Shown: positions 37,601-47,736, counted from the stretch's first letter. The stretch: 64,000 bases of DNA from Chaetorhynchus papuensis (GCA_013396525.1 VWYX01000013.1:2310491-2374490), one strand, 5' to 3'. Notes: generated by a model from the letters alone, not told the origin. A program made the numbers and translations.

Positions 37601-40600
37601 GTCAAGTGAGTCAAAATGAGGGATTCTGGCCATCTGTTCACATAGGCTTAAATGGATGATAATGTGTAACAACTCAAAATACAACTTTCAGAGTCAAATA
37701 CACCACTGTACTATTTCTGTGAAATTAAAAATTAATCGTGATTCATTTTTATTTCAAAAGGTACAAGTGGGCTTTACCTTCTTCAGATCTTTTAGAATTG
37801 GCATAGAATAAAGCATTCCTAAAGTACTCTGGGCCCTTACGCTTGCTTTTGGATTTCCATGGTCTGCAGCAGTAAGCCACAACCTAAGAAAATGGGGACA
37901 ACAAAGTTTAAGTAACACATAATATTACAATTTTGCAGGAACATCACTGAGTGCCCTTACCTTTCAGCCTCTTCGGTTGAGTGCTTAACACCACATCCTT
38001 CATAGTACGCCCTGCCAAGGTTGTATGCAGCTGCAAACTTCAAGTGACTTGCTTCTGGGGAATCAGAGTTGAGTATTTTATTCATGTATTCCACTCCCTT
38101 TTCCTAAAATTGAGCCATTTAAGTTATTATGTTCAGACTGAGAAAAGGATGAAATATATAACCTGAGAATGCACTAACTTCTCCAAGGCAGGTAATTTTT
38201 TCCCCTTGGAAGATGGGCTGAGGCATACTGGCAGGACAGCCTGGAAACCAGTGTCATACCAAAGCAGAACTGATCTTTGGATACTAGACAGCCCCTACAT
38301 TTTTGACCCCACCATACTTTTAGTGTGAAACATTTCCTCGTAAATGTTCGCCTGATAATATATTACTCTTCTTCACTGTTAACAAATTTTCTCAAAAATA
38401 TTACCGTGCTTACATAAATGAATGCCACATCCTACACTTGTAACATTTTCAATTTCAGAATTCTGAGACCTTTTTAATATTGCATAATTTATCTGAAATC
38501 ATAAAACAACCTTAACAAGAAGGCAAAGTGATACATAGTATACTTTCAGGTCCCTGCATTTAAAATACCTTAGATTCATAAAGGACAAAAACTGATAATG
38601 TTAAATAAGCAGATGGAGAACATTACATATGAGAAACTGGTCCTCAGAAGTACTTTAGAAATAAGATTTACTTTGTTAGGATTTAGCATGGATGCCCTAT
38701 TTGAATACACTAGAAACAGTCCTTTATAAAAGGTTTTTCTTTTATTCAGCGTTCGTATTGTAATACACAAGAAAGAAAGAAACTTTGCTAAAATGTTTAT
38801 TTGCAAGTAAACAAATGTAGTAATTATGCAGGCATACAGAAAAAATAAACCACCTCTAAACCCCATCAGAATATTTTCAGTTCTTCTGACAATGCTCTAA
38901 GCACCAGTCAGGAATCCCATTTGTTAATATACTTTTCAGTTCATTCTTTTGGCCTTCTGTCTTATAATCTACTCTTTTATTCCTAATACTTGTATTCTTT
39001 TCTCATGCCACATTTTAAGATGATCTTCACCAACAAATTAACTCTTCTTATTGTAGCAAATCATTCCTTTCCCTTTCTTTTTTGTAATATAATTCTTCAG
39101 TTTGAATTCCTCAAATTCTTGCAAATGTAATTTTTCATGTGTCTAATTTAAAAATATGACTGTCAACCATTGGCAGAAGCACAATTATCTCTGGCATCTG
39201 TGCTAAAAGAATAGAAAGTACCTTAAAAAATCTTTGTGCCAGAGGTCTTACGCTTTGAAATATAATTGTTTGATTTCCATTTTCACTCACTTTATTTTCA
39301 TCAACATGAATTGCTTATTAAAAAGTAAAAAATTTAAAGCAATTTTTAAACATAGCTTCCATATGAAGTCCAACCAAGCCCTTGGAATTTAATTTTAAAA
39401 TAAAAATTACTGCATTTTTCAGATACACCTATTTTATTATAGCCATTTTTGAGAACTTCCTCAACCCAGAGCCTTCGCTCTTTAATGATGCTCTGTAAAC
39501 AGCTGCACTTTATGAAACTAATTCTAAATGAAAAGGCTGTTAATTGTAAACTAAATAATAATGTTTACAAAGAGCACTTAGTAATTATCAGCTAATATTA
39601 AAAGAAAAATAAAAAGTGTGCAGCTAAATTACTCACAGGGTCTTTTTTAGTGCCAAGTCCATCATAATACATTACACCAAGCTGATACATTGCTTGAAAA
39701 TCTGTATCTTTGATTTTTTCAAATTGCTTTAATGCTTCTTCGTACAGCCCCTGGGAAAGAGAAAACAAACAGTAACTCTATGATATGTACACCCTTACCA
39801 TTTTTCAACCTGGAGTATTTCTCTCATGAAGGAAACCAAAAAATTGCAACCACAGAACTGGCAGAAAACAGAGATGGAGTAAGTTAACAATCACAACAAA
39901 GTTGCGTAACCAAAAGCCATTCTGACAAACTTTCTCCCCTCCCCCAAACCACCATCTTTTTAGTTTGAGGAGATAAACAGTCTGCTTTTATATCTCATCT
40001 GAGGGTTGGTTTCACAAAACTAATAAAACAGATGTCTGAAGACTTTAATGGACCCAGCTGTCTGCCCCACATTTCTTATGGAGCTATCACCTGCAACAAC
40101 AGAGATACTTTCACTCCTAAAAATGAATCTCAGAGAGTACTTGCTTCTGCATTAAGTCAAAAAAGAAACTATATTTAAAAATACAGTTTAACAACTGTAA
40201 TATAACAGTTAACTGAGCCTGGTGTCCTAACTAAAATATTTTTACTCATAAACACTAAGTAAAAACAGTATTGAAATTAAAGTATTCTTCTCTACATTTT
40301 TACTTCAAATATTCTGTGTGTTTTGATTAAAAAAAAAAAGACTGCAAAAGCTTAGAACCGAGTAACAGCTCAACAGCCAGTCACATGTCCTCACAATGAC
40401 CAATTATCCCCTGTTAATACTGTCCACGCTGTTATCTAAACTATTGTCTTGGAGGCTTATCTGTTATGACTGTGTGGGCATCGTATTTTTAAAGAACTCT
40501 GGGGAAAAAAAACCAATTCCTTTTTGCAACTGTCATGAATATCAGAAAAAGAAGTACAGGAGGCACATTTAATCTCACCTTTCCTGGTAATTTAGTGCTA

Positions 40601-41673
40601 TATGAAGGAGACAGGGCTGTGATTAAGAAGTGGGTTTTATTTCTAGTATCTAAAAGTGCAGTCCTATGAGCATGTGCATTTTTAGGCACTACAGACATAC
40701 ATTAAAAAAATCTGAAAATTAAAATCTGCTCAAAGAATACATTTAGGGATGTACAGCAATATCTGTCATGGACATCCAAGCCAGCTTGTCAAGAAACAGA
40801 CAGGAGTCTGTTCATTCTGCTCCATGGAGTTGGTCTCAGGTAATTAATTAATGAAAACATTAAGGACAGGGCCTAGAAAGCCTGAGTTAATTCTGTTCCT
40901 GCTGCAAACCCTGAGACTGATTTACACTGTACCACTGCTGCACTGTGAACAGTACTGAATCCATGCATGTCACACTGGAAAATACCTGACTTAGTGTTTG
41001 TGCTACATTCTTTCTATCTTCCTGAACTAAGTTGTAATTTTCATAGGAAAATGGTTCAGTTCATCTGCCAGCCAGTCTTGCACTGTTTCCTGAGCATTTA
41101 CTTTCAAAGACTTGGATGATCAATTCTAGCCAAAGTGGGCAGTGACAGAAATCTTGAAGATAATACGTTTCAACAAGTTCCAGTTCCTAGGTGGGGAACA
41201 AAGACAGAAAGCTGTGTCTTGGTCAGGGCTCACTATCACTGTAACTGAAAACAAAGTGTGTTGTATTTGGTCAGTCAGCTGCCCAAAAACCCAACCTGGC
41301 TTGGAAGCTCGCTATAAGGAGAGGCTGCTGCTTACTTATCTGGTCCTTAGGAGACCTGGGAGGGAACTGGAAGACCTCACTAGATGCTTGGGGAAAGTGT
41401 AGGAAAAGGTTATTTAGAGGGAACACCTGGTGATTTTAATGGGATAAAAACAGGCATAGGTCACCTTTGGTAGGTTTTTTTAAGGTGTCTCTTTTTTCAC
41501 TGAAAAGGTGTTGAAAATAGTCTGCTTTATAATATTTACTTAAAAGAGGGAAAGCACAACCTGTTCATAGTATCGTTGTCCATCCAGAAAAGATGCCGGA
41601 GGATCTTCACCGGCCTCTCTCCCCGCCAGCGACTCCTCCGCTTCTGCCAACAGTGTATCATGGGAGTGGTTCT
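34589..41673 (-). CDS. LRP2BP: LRP2-binding protein, Sel1-repeat adaptor (partial N terminus)
   Basis: LRP2BP binds the cytoplasmic tail of megalin (LRP2) and is built of Sel1-like repeats. Exons on the minus strand: 41673-41561, 39750-39637, 38103-37961, 37883-37778, 37318-37095, 35956-35791, and a candidate last exon 34606-34589. Splice phases agree throughout and give about 293 residues. Matches to human LRP2BP include YQLGVMYYDGLGT, HLKFAAAYNLGRAYYEG, WHSEACDNGNLESQGALG and FYLARCLQLGRGTEKDE. The motifs LGxMYxxGxG and LGRxxxxGxG recur in the Sel1 manner. Human LRP2BP is 347 residues. Here about 35 N-terminal residues (including the start Met) were not found, and the C terminus would be about 16 residues shorter. 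It is convergent with SNX25 and divergent from ANKRD37. Confidence 0.94.
35559..35576. repeat. (GGT)6 microsatellite
   Basis: Six uninterrupted GGT units in the last LRP2BP intron. Probably polymorphic. Confidence 0.95.
35791..35956 (-). CDS. LRP2BP: LRP2BP exon: last Sel1 repeat
   Basis: 166 bp encoding AKGAAMAAFYLARCLQLGRG and TEKDENAAEKYYSK. It ends in phase 0 at AAA|GTAAGT. Reading through the donor instead would add VSSESLTV and a stop, so an intron-retained end is possible. Confidence 0.95.
36070..36795 (+). mobile_element. CR1 LINE, ORF2 piece joined to 3' end
   Basis: Decayed CR1 in an LRP2BP intron, antisense to the gene. The 5' part reads like CR1 ORF2: DLNYPGIRCKNNTA, then LDLLLANQENLL, SDHSIEDL and KREAYQRWK. 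From about 36,640 it jumps to the CR1 3' end (GACGATCACTGAGATCCCTT), so the reverse transcriptase core is deleted. The 5' boundary is approximate. Confidence 0.85.
37095..37318 (-). CDS. LRP2BP: LRP2BP exon: two Sel1 repeats
   Basis: 224 bp encoding FWHSEACDNGNLESQGALGI, MYLYGQGIHRNTKAALKYL and AQGHLVEYYYTRKFYSKAA. This is the most conserved block relative to human. Acceptor GTTTAG, donor AG|GTAATT. Confidence 0.97.
37778..37883 (-). CDS. LRP2BP: LRP2BP exon: Sel1 repeat
   Basis: 106 bp. One base completes the Arg codon, then LWLTAADHGNPKASVRAQST and LGMLYSMPILKDLKK. Acceptor TTCTTAG, donor AAG|GTAAAG. Confidence 0.96.
37961..38103 (-). CDS. LRP2BP: LRP2BP exon: Sel1 repeat
   Basis: 143 bp encoding EKGVEYMNKILNSDSPEASH, then KFAAAYNLGRAYYEGCGVKH. 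Acceptor TTTTAG, donor AG|GTAAGG, leaving phase 2. Confidence 0.96.
38104..39636 (-). other. LRP2BP intron
   Basis: AT-rich. No exon or recognised repeat. Confidence 0.6.
39637..39750 (-). CDS. LRP2BP: LRP2BP exon: first clear Sel1 repeat
   Basis: 114 bp, 38 codons: GLYEEALKQFEKIK, then MYQLGVMYYDGLGTKKDP. The LGVMYYDGLG block is a classical Sel1-like repeat core. Acceptor TTTCCCAG, donor CCT|GTGAGT. Confidence 0.95.
39751..41560 (-). other. LRP2BP intron
   Basis: AT-rich. Searched on the minus strand for a further N-terminal exon without success. No recognised repeat. Confidence 0.55.
41561..41673 (-). CDS. LRP2BP: LRP2BP first recognised coding exon
   Basis: 113 bp with 37 whole codons reading NHSHDTLLAEAEESLAGREA and then FLDGQRYYEQ. 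It aligns with the human segment ending AYFLRGQLYFEE. The acceptor is TGTTTTTAAGCAG and an in-frame TAA lies just upstream, so the frame must enter by splicing, in phase 1. The donor CAG|GTTGTG is weak. Conservation is lower than in later exons. Confidence 0.82.
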
Positions 41674-41821
41674 CTGCTTAAAAACAGACACACGGCTGGG
41701 TTTGTCCCCTAAGAGGTGCAACAGCACCTTTGTAAATACACTGAAGGTCTGAAGCTGGCCGGGTCCCCCTTTTAATACATTCTTCGAAAGACTAAGACGA
41801 AAGAGAAGGCTCTGTTAGAAA

Positions 41822-42382
41822 ATGGATGAGTTGAGTGAAGACAGCCTGAAGGAAACGTTCAGTAAATACAGCCTGACCCTTGTGAGCGTGAAGTCCGCCG
41901 TGGAAGAGCTTAAACCCGCACCTAGCCCAAGCCGGGCTGGGAGGCGGCTGCGGGCGGGAGGAGCGGTACCTGGCACGGCGGGGTCCGGCGGCAGCGGCTC
42001 GCTGCGCAGCGCCATCCAGCACCGCCGGCCGTGCTCTCCGGGCAGCCCCGCGCCCGAGGGCGGCTCGGGCCGAGCCTGCCGGGCTGCGCGGGTCTGGGCC
42101 CGGGTCTGGGCCCGGGTCCGGGCACGGGCACAAAGGAGCGGGGCCGCGGCCCCCGCTGGTGCCGAGCTCCCCGCGCCGCCGGCCCCGGATCCTCCCCCGC
42201 CGCTGTGCCGGGGCCCAGCGCGGCCCTGCCCGGCCTGTGCCGGCCCCCGGCGCTGCTGCATGGCTGGGCCTGCGGTCCCACGGCCTTCGGCAAGGCAGGA
42301 GGAGGGAGACTGGGAATGTCACGACGGCACTTTCCGTTCGGCTTTGCTCCGCCTCCGGCCGTTGTCCGGTGCCAAACTGTGA
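41822..42382 (+). CDS. Unassigned ORF at the edge of the LRP2BP CpG island
   Basis: ATG in good context (AAAATGG), then about 33 codons of balanced, protein-like composition (MDELSEDSLKETFSK, then TLVSVKSAVEELKP). After that the frame enters low-complexity Pro/Arg/Ala sequence typical of a CpG island. If real, a donor probably lies inside the island. I do not recognise the family. It diverges from LRP2BP, so a bidirectional promoter product is possible, and so is chance. Confidence 0.25.
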   Translation: MDELSEDSLKETFSKYSLTLVSVKSAVEELKPAPSPSRAGRRLRAGGAVPGTAGSGGSGSLRSAIQHRRPCSPGSPAPEGGSGRACRAARVWARVWARVRARAQRSGAAAPAGAELPAPPAPDPPPPLCRGPARPCPACAGPRRCCMAGPAVPRPSARQEEGDWECHDGTFRSALLRLRPLSGAKL

Positions 42383-42400
42383 ATAGGTGACAGGACAGGC
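41880..42400. promoter_or_regulatory. CpG island beside LRP2BP 5' end
   Basis: Very GC- and CpG-rich DNA immediately upstream of the first recognised LRP2BP exon, and therefore its likely promoter. It contains a 12-bp tandem unit (CGGGTCTGGGCC) at about 42,090-42,125. Long open frames on both strands here are expected from base composition. Confidence 0.75.
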
Positions 42401-44644
42401 TGCGGGCTGGGCACCCACCGGATCTCCCCTGATACCGCCGGTCCTGCCCGAAATTAAAAGCTGAAGCCCAGAGTGCTCTGCAGAACGCGACTATGGGCAA
42501 AAGGAGCAGAAACTCTGAATGCAATTCAGAGAAAAAGGCACCGGGCCATGACGCTTCAGTCTAGCAGGCGGGACTTCATCACTTCCAGTGATCAGACACT
42601 GTTTGTTGTAATGTAGTTTGTTTTCCCCATATAGGTATTACAAAACTTAAAAGGACAATTGAGGGAAAATGCTGTTCGAGGTTTCTCCTGAATTGTAAAG
42701 CATTGCTTTCACTTCCATTGATTGCTTCTGGCTGTCTCTCTTATAAAAAGGGAATAATACCAAGATGCGTGAGAGTGCTTTCAAAATAATCTTTATCTGT
42801 GTTCCCAGCTTTTTCCTTTTTTTTCCCCAGATGATTATCATCCTTCCATTTTTGGCAGTGTGATCTGTTTCTACAGCAACAGGGACAGGCAACAATCAAA
42901 ATGGGAGAGTGATGCTTGCAGATTTGTGTGGTTAAACCTGTGGGCTCAACATGATGTCCCAAGTGACTTGAAGTACCAAGAAACTCCTAAAATTAATCCT
43001 GATTCATTTTGTGTAGATGATACAGGAAAATAAACTTTTTTAAAGCATCAATTAATTACTTGATTTAACAGACAGAGTGAAGAACAGTCTGTGAAAGCAG
43101 CAGTACCCTTCAGCAAAGACAATTAACAGTGCGCTGCATGGCTGCTTTTGAGGCAGAAGGGTATGAGATTCAGCAGCACACCTTGGTTTATCTGACTGCT
43201 TACACACATTTATTAGAACCATTTTTCCAATTTAATTTTGTTGATACCTATGCAAGAGGTGTGATCTGAGATACAAAGCGCAAAGGAATTTTTGCTAAGC
43301 TATGTTCCAGAACAGCTGTAGCCAGGAAGCCTTGTCCTTAAGTGGCGCTTGGGGCTGTCCCATACAAAATAATGAGAATTGTTGCTTCTGTGTTTATACC
43401 AGTTCAAGTACCAGTTATTCAGAGACAGAAGAGTTTTGAGGGCACTAATGAGGTGTGCAAAATGTGACCCGAAGCTCAAGAACTAATTAATAGCAGGAAT
43501 TTGAAGAGAGTTTTGGCTGGCAGGATGCAAAAGTGTGTGGAGGTGGCTAGGCTGGAAAGATGGGATTCCTCGGGTGCAGCTTGAAACCTCTGAATTGCTG
43601 AGGTAATGTAGGGAGGGAAGATTTTTAAAACAAAAACAAAGCAAACAAAACAAAACGCAACCTCTTGGGCAATGCAAAACTATTTAGTCTTAGGCTAATT
43701 CTGGATATGTGTGTTTTTCAAAACAGTCTTTTATAGTTGCATAAACAATGACTGCGGATTTCTGGCATCTGTGCAGAGATATTTCATCCCTAACAATGCA
43801 TAGTTAGAAGTGTAGGAATTTTATTTGTTTGTTAACTAATTTGCTTGGCTAGCTGTTCAGGGAAAAAAACTCAACACAACATTTTGTAATTACACAAGTC
43901 TATTTCTTTCCATATAAAAAAAAAGTGAAAGCTGTCACTTACTGAAATAGTTCTGCTGAATTGATTCACTGCCTATCTACCTGGATTTCTGCACCTTAAA
44001 AAATTGTACTGTATATGCTCATGTTCCACTAAAATAATTTATATTAGCTTTCCCAAAGGAGAAGCAGAAGGTAATTTCATCATGTTTGTGAATTCATTTC
44101 AGAACTATGTATACCCTAAAGGAACACTGTTAGGCTTCTTTTTCCCTAACTCTGTTTATCAAAACCATGCCATTATTATTTGTTTTTTAAATACGTGACT
44201 TTCAATTTTTTTTTAAAGCCATGGTAGGGATTATGAGGAACTTCCATAACATATGAAGGCATTTGACACAGAAGGAAGTACCACAGTGCTAAGGGAACAG
44301 AATTGTGCACCTTGGGCACTCACCCTCTCTAGGATACTTCCAAGCTCATGTAAGTGACAATCAAAGTTCTGTATTTGCACATGTGTTTTGAGCAGAGATG
44401 TAACAACAGGTGGCTGTGCCCAGATCCACCCTTGCCAATTCTAGTCCTGCTCAGACTGGTGGTGAATTTGCTGTAATGTCTGTGCTGAAGGGGAGACCTG
44501 GGTTTCACAGCGTGGCACATCTGGCCAGTCTCCCTGGCCCAGTGGCAGAGCTTGGGCAGGACGACAGTACGGATTTCTTTTTACTGACTTAAGCTTTCTT
44601 TGGGGCAAACATCTGAATTATTTTTCTATTGTTTTCTTTCCTAG
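42401..44644. other. Spacer between two CpG islands
   Basis: AT-rich sequence between LRP2BP and ANKRD37. One short exon-like stretch (from 43,073, reading SEEQSVKAAVPFSKDN and a stop) follows an acceptor-like TTTAACAG, but it lacks a donor and is not called. Confidence 0.5.
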
Positions 44645-44687
44645 ATGCAAGTCTGCCTCGGTCTAGCCTTCCCAAACCAGCGTTAAG
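44645..44687 (+). other. Candidate 43-bp exon upstream of ANKRD37
   Basis: Bounded by a strong acceptor (TTGTTTTCTTTCCTAG) and the donor AAG|GTACGC. One frame reads ASLPRSSLPKPALR without stops. It could be an upstream exon of ANKRD37 or part of a separate + strand transcript from the island at 41.9 kb. Confidence 0.3.
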
Positions 44688-44886
44688 GTACGCTGGCAGA
44701 ACTACTTTGGAGGCTGCGCCTGGCAGCAGCAGCAGCACAACCAAGCAAACACCAGGCCGCGCTCAGCTGGCTCCGTCCGACGGCGGCACCGGGGCTTCCA
44801 GCTCGCCCGCTCCCGGCCGGTGCCGCAGTCGGTGCCGGCTGCCCGGGGCTGCGGAGGGCGCTGCCGCCGCTGCGAGTGTGTGTGGG

Positions 44887-44891
44887 ACGTG
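44887..44891 (+). promoter_or_regulatory. ANKRD37: Hypoxia response element core (ACGTG)
   Basis: GGGACGTGCC, about 275 bases upstream of the ANKRD37 ATG. ANKRD37 is a known HIF-1 target in mammals, which supports but does not prove function. Confidence 0.45.
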
Positions 44892-45020
44892 CCGGGCGGC
44901 CCCGCGCCACATGGCCGCCCCCTCCCACCAGCCCCGCGCCCCGGCCCCGGCCCGTCCCGGCCGCGGCCCCGCGGTGCCCCCGGGGCGGCCAATGGCTGCG
45001 GGCGGCGGCTGCCGCTGCCT

Positions 45021-45025
45021 ACGTG
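45021..45025 (+). promoter_or_regulatory. ANKRD37: Hypoxia response element core (TACGTGCG)
   Basis: CCTACGTGCGG, about 140 bases upstream of the ATG and about 30 bases past the CCAAT box. TACGTG is the preferred HIF form, so this is the better of the two candidates. Confidence 0.55.
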
Positions 45026-45163
45026 CGGCCGGCGGGGCGGGGCTGCGGGCCCGGCGCTCGCAGCCGGACGGGGAGGCGGGCACGGACGGACCCGCGCCTC
45101 GGTCCCCAGCCCCGAGCCCGACGGCCCCGCGCCCGAGGGCCCCGCGCCCAGCGACGGGGAGAG

Positions 45164-45190
45164 ATGCTGGTGCTGGACTGTGCTTCCGAG
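45164..45190 (+). CDS. ANKRD37: ANKRD37 exon 1 with start codon
   Basis: 27 bp, nine codons (MLVLDCASE), donor GAG|GTGAGC. The start context GAGAGATGC is ordinary. Confidence 0.93.
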
Positions 45191-47456
45191 GTGAGCTTTG
45201 GGAGGGTCTGGCTGTGGTTTTGTCTTACCGGGAGCACGGCTGCGGAAGTGAATGAGGTGTAGTTTGCCTGGTGCTGCTGCTATTAATTTTGGGGCACTGC
45301 CGCAGTCGATAGGTATTTCTGGTTAAGAGATTAAAAGCCAAAAAAGTCTTTCTTGCACTGCTCTTTTTTAAAAAACCCCAAACATTTAAAAGGCAGTCTC
45401 AAGGAACGTGAAGGTCCAATCATTTGTAATGTTTTTTGCTGTGATGCAGTGTTCTGAGACGTGCGGTGGCTTACAGTGGCAGTAACATTTCTTTTTTTCT
45501 TTTGATACCTTGTTTCAGTCTGCTAGTTTCAGCAACTTATTTGAGATAGGAACCGCTGTGAACGCACCTGCAGATGCCTTCGGTCAGTCTCCAGCTCACT
45601 TGGCTGCTTGTGGTGGTGAAGCTTTTTTTCTACTTTGGCAACTGCAGACAGGAGCAAATCTGAACCAACAGGTAAGAACACATGCATTTTATTCCTTCCA
45701 CTTCTAATCTGGCATGTCAGTAAATCCATTTAATATTATTTACATACTTTTTATCTAAGAGAGTTTTTTTTATACTCAGTTGTATTGCATGAGGTATCTG
45801 GGGTTGCTTATTCTAGAGTAACTTCTAGCATGAACCAGAAGTCCTGCCTATATTGCATTAGCAATTTCACTTGGAATGTATAATTCAAATTTCACGCTTA
45901 AAATGCTGCAGGCAGATGTCCAAACAACTTAATTCTTTTACATAACTGAGTATTTTTCCTCCAAAATTTTGTCCCTACTTCCAGCAAATGTAAGGATTCT
46001 TACTGTAGTTGCTTTGTTTAATTCCTTATACCTCTGAGCTGACAGCAAGCTATTGGTCACAGCAATCCCTGAAGGGTGCTAAGAGATGCTGTTAATCCAT
46101 GTAGAGAGTATTCTGTGTAAGTTATCTTTTAGAAGGCAAAGGTTAAACAATGAGTACTGCAGGGGACAGTGCTTCTACTTTGTGGTGATGAATACACTAG
46201 ACATTTAATGGCAGTTACCATGTACACTTTACTAGCTATATTCCTTTAATCTCTCAGCTCACAACAGACTGGTATACATAAACAGTCATTTTGGAGAACA
46301 AGACAGCTTTATCCTATTCCTCTTCTTTCAAATGATTATTAAATTATGTTTTTAGGATTGCCTTGGAGAAGCCCCGATACATAAAGCAGCAAAAGTTGGG
46401 AGTTTGGAATGTCTTGCTCTCCTTGTTGCTGGTGATGCTAAAATTGAGTAAGTTGAGCTACATTTAGTAACTTCAGTAAGAGTGTCAAAGGACATGCATT
46501 TCACGCAGCACATTGAACTTGCTCAGAACATGCATGCTAAGGCTGCAAAAATAGCATGACTATAGCCCTAAGAGTATTAAAAACTGGCATAAACACCAAA
46601 GGGGCACAGACCACATGCTCACATGCTGTTGTTTAGCTATACACCTCTGTAACAACTGCTGAGAGAATATTCCTGATCATAATCTCACCTTCTTCTTGCC
46701 TTTCTGATATGCTAAGCCAGAAATAGTCTGATGACAAATTTATTTTAAAATAATTATTCCTTTTTGTATTTAATACCAGCCCCCTCTATGATCCCTATGC
46801 TATCCTTGACAAACCTTCTTGGTATTGATTCTCCATACTTACTTTTATACATCTGCCTAAATTACCATTTATTCAGTGCTTGCTCATTATTCCAGTTTAA
46901 TTGGTTGTTGTTAATTCTGTGTTTCAGCTTGTGCAACAACAGTGGACAGACAGCAGCAGACCTTGCACTGGATTATGGCTTTCTGGAATGTGCCAAGTTC
47001 CTCAGGACAATTCAGCACACTCAGACAATGAAACTGAGAGGACAGTCTGGATACTCGCTAAGTGACAAACATGGCTTGCAGAGAGAGGATCCAACTGCAC
47101 AGAAACAAGAAAGTGAAACCAGCAGATCCATAAACAGGAAGAGGAGAAGATCAGATGGTATGTAATAGTGTTGGTTTAATACAGTTCAGAATATTTTAAA
47201 AAATGTTTTTAGCATCTAAGTAAAACAAATGTGTGTTAGACACAGCAGTCAGATTTAGAAGCCTGCGAGTAAGGATGAACTTGCATTGGCAGTTAAGGTT
47301 AGGGTCTTCTTGGAAATGGGACAGTACACGTGGAATGCCACTTAAGAGGCTACTTTAACACAGAAGAAATAAAAATCATAGGTTCTCTTACTGATGTACT
47401 GATGAAGTAGCTACAGACTTGTTTTGTTCGTTTCTATGACAGATCGTGTCTCCTAG
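45164..47456 (+). CDS. ANKRD37: Ankyrin repeat domain 37 (complete, 5 exons)
   Basis: A small ankyrin-repeat protein, hypoxia-induced and partly nuclear in mammals. Exons 45164-45190, 45519-45671, 46356-46447, 46928-47157 and 47443-47456 join in frame to 171 residues (human 158). It begins MLVLDCASE (human MLLLDCNPE). The ankyrin repeats are visible as QSPAHLAACGG...LLWQLQTGANLNQQ, GEAPIHKAAKVGSLECLALL and SGQTAADLALDYGFLECAKF. The tail is basic (INRKRRRSD), a likely nuclear localisation signal. Position 45,164 is chosen because it matches the human start and sits in the promoter island. It is convergent with UFSP2. Confidence 0.96.
45519..45671 (+). CDS. ANKRD37: ANKRD37 exon 2: ankyrin repeat
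   Basis: 153 bp, 51 codons: GTAVNAPADAFGQSPAHLAA and FLLWQLQTGANLNQQ. Acceptor TTTCAG, donor CAG|GTAAGA. Confidence 0.97.
46356..46447 (+). CDS. ANKRD37: ANKRD37 exon 3: ankyrin repeat
   Basis: 92 bp encoding DCLGEAPIHKAAKVGSLECL and ALLVAGDAKI. The APIHKAAKxGxLECL pattern is a canonical ankyrin helix pair. Donor GA|GTAAGT. Confidence 0.97.
46928..47157 (+). CDS. ANKRD37: ANKRD37 exon 4: ankyrin repeat and basic tail
   Basis: 230 bp encoding SGQTAADLALDYGFLECAKF, a linker and the basic SINRKRRRSD. It either splices at G|GTATGT to exon 5, or reads on to Gly-Met-TAA at 47,158-47,165. Confidence 0.95.
47443..47456 (+). CDS. ANKRD37: ANKRD37 exon 5: last four codons and stop
   Basis: After the acceptor TTTCTATGACAG the frame continues with a split Asp codon, then Arg-Val-Ser-TAG. 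The strong pyrimidine tract and matching phase support it. The human gene also has five exons. Confidence 0.65.
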
Positions 47457-47594
47457 CTGCCAGAAGAAACAGCTTGTAATCCCAACATGAAATATGGAGA
47501 ATCCAAAGTCTGAAGAACCATGATTGGATGATACACTGAGCAGTCAGATGTGTGTGCTGGGACACTGTCTCCTTCTGAGAAGGAGAAAAGCTTG

Positions 47595-47600
47595 TTTATT
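47595..47600 (-). terminator. UFSP2: UFSP2 candidate poly(A) signal
   Basis: The minus strand reads AATAAA about 620 bases past the UFSP2 stop, and I saw no nearer canonical hexamer. It lies inside the ANKRD37 3' UTR, so the two transcripts would overlap tail to tail. Confidence 0.4.
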
Positions 47601-47668
47601 GTTACTTCTTACAGAAGAATGTTGTGAGGTTTTTTCCCCCCTAGAATACTTGCATTCATACAGCTATA

Positions 47669-47674
47669 AATAAA
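47669..47674 (+). terminator. ANKRD37: ANKRD37 poly(A) signal, proximal
   Basis: AATAAA 213 bases after the stop. Confidence 0.6.
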
Positions 47675-47730
47675 TGAGCATGTAAAAATTCTCTTGCATT
47701 TTTTTTCTGTGTAGATATGAGAGCAAAATC

Positions 47731-47736
47731 AATAAA
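47731..47736 (+). terminator. ANKRD37: ANKRD37 poly(A) signal, distal
   Basis: A second AATAAA 62 bases further on. Either could be used. Confidence 0.55.

Larger units (their letters stand above)
44700..45250 (+). promoter_or_regulatory. ANKRD37: ANKRD37 CpG-island promoter
   Basis: GC- and CpG-dense region covering the ANKRD37 start. It contains a CCAAT box (GGCCAATGG core at 44989-44995), a YY1-like ATGGCCGCC at 44911-44919 and two HIF core sites. No TATA box seen, so dispersed initiation is likely. Confidence 0.8.

Noticed and set aside
41792..42418. 208-codon minus-strand ORF over the CpG island
   Set aside because: Composition is Pro/Arg/Ala/Gly-rich, as expected from GC-rich DNA lacking stops. 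No homology to LRP2BP or anything else seen.
44629..45255. 208-codon + strand ORF across the ANKRD37 promoter
   Set aside because: Low-complexity GC-driven frame that overlaps the real ANKRD37 start in another phase. Only its first part coincides with the candidate exon at 44,645.
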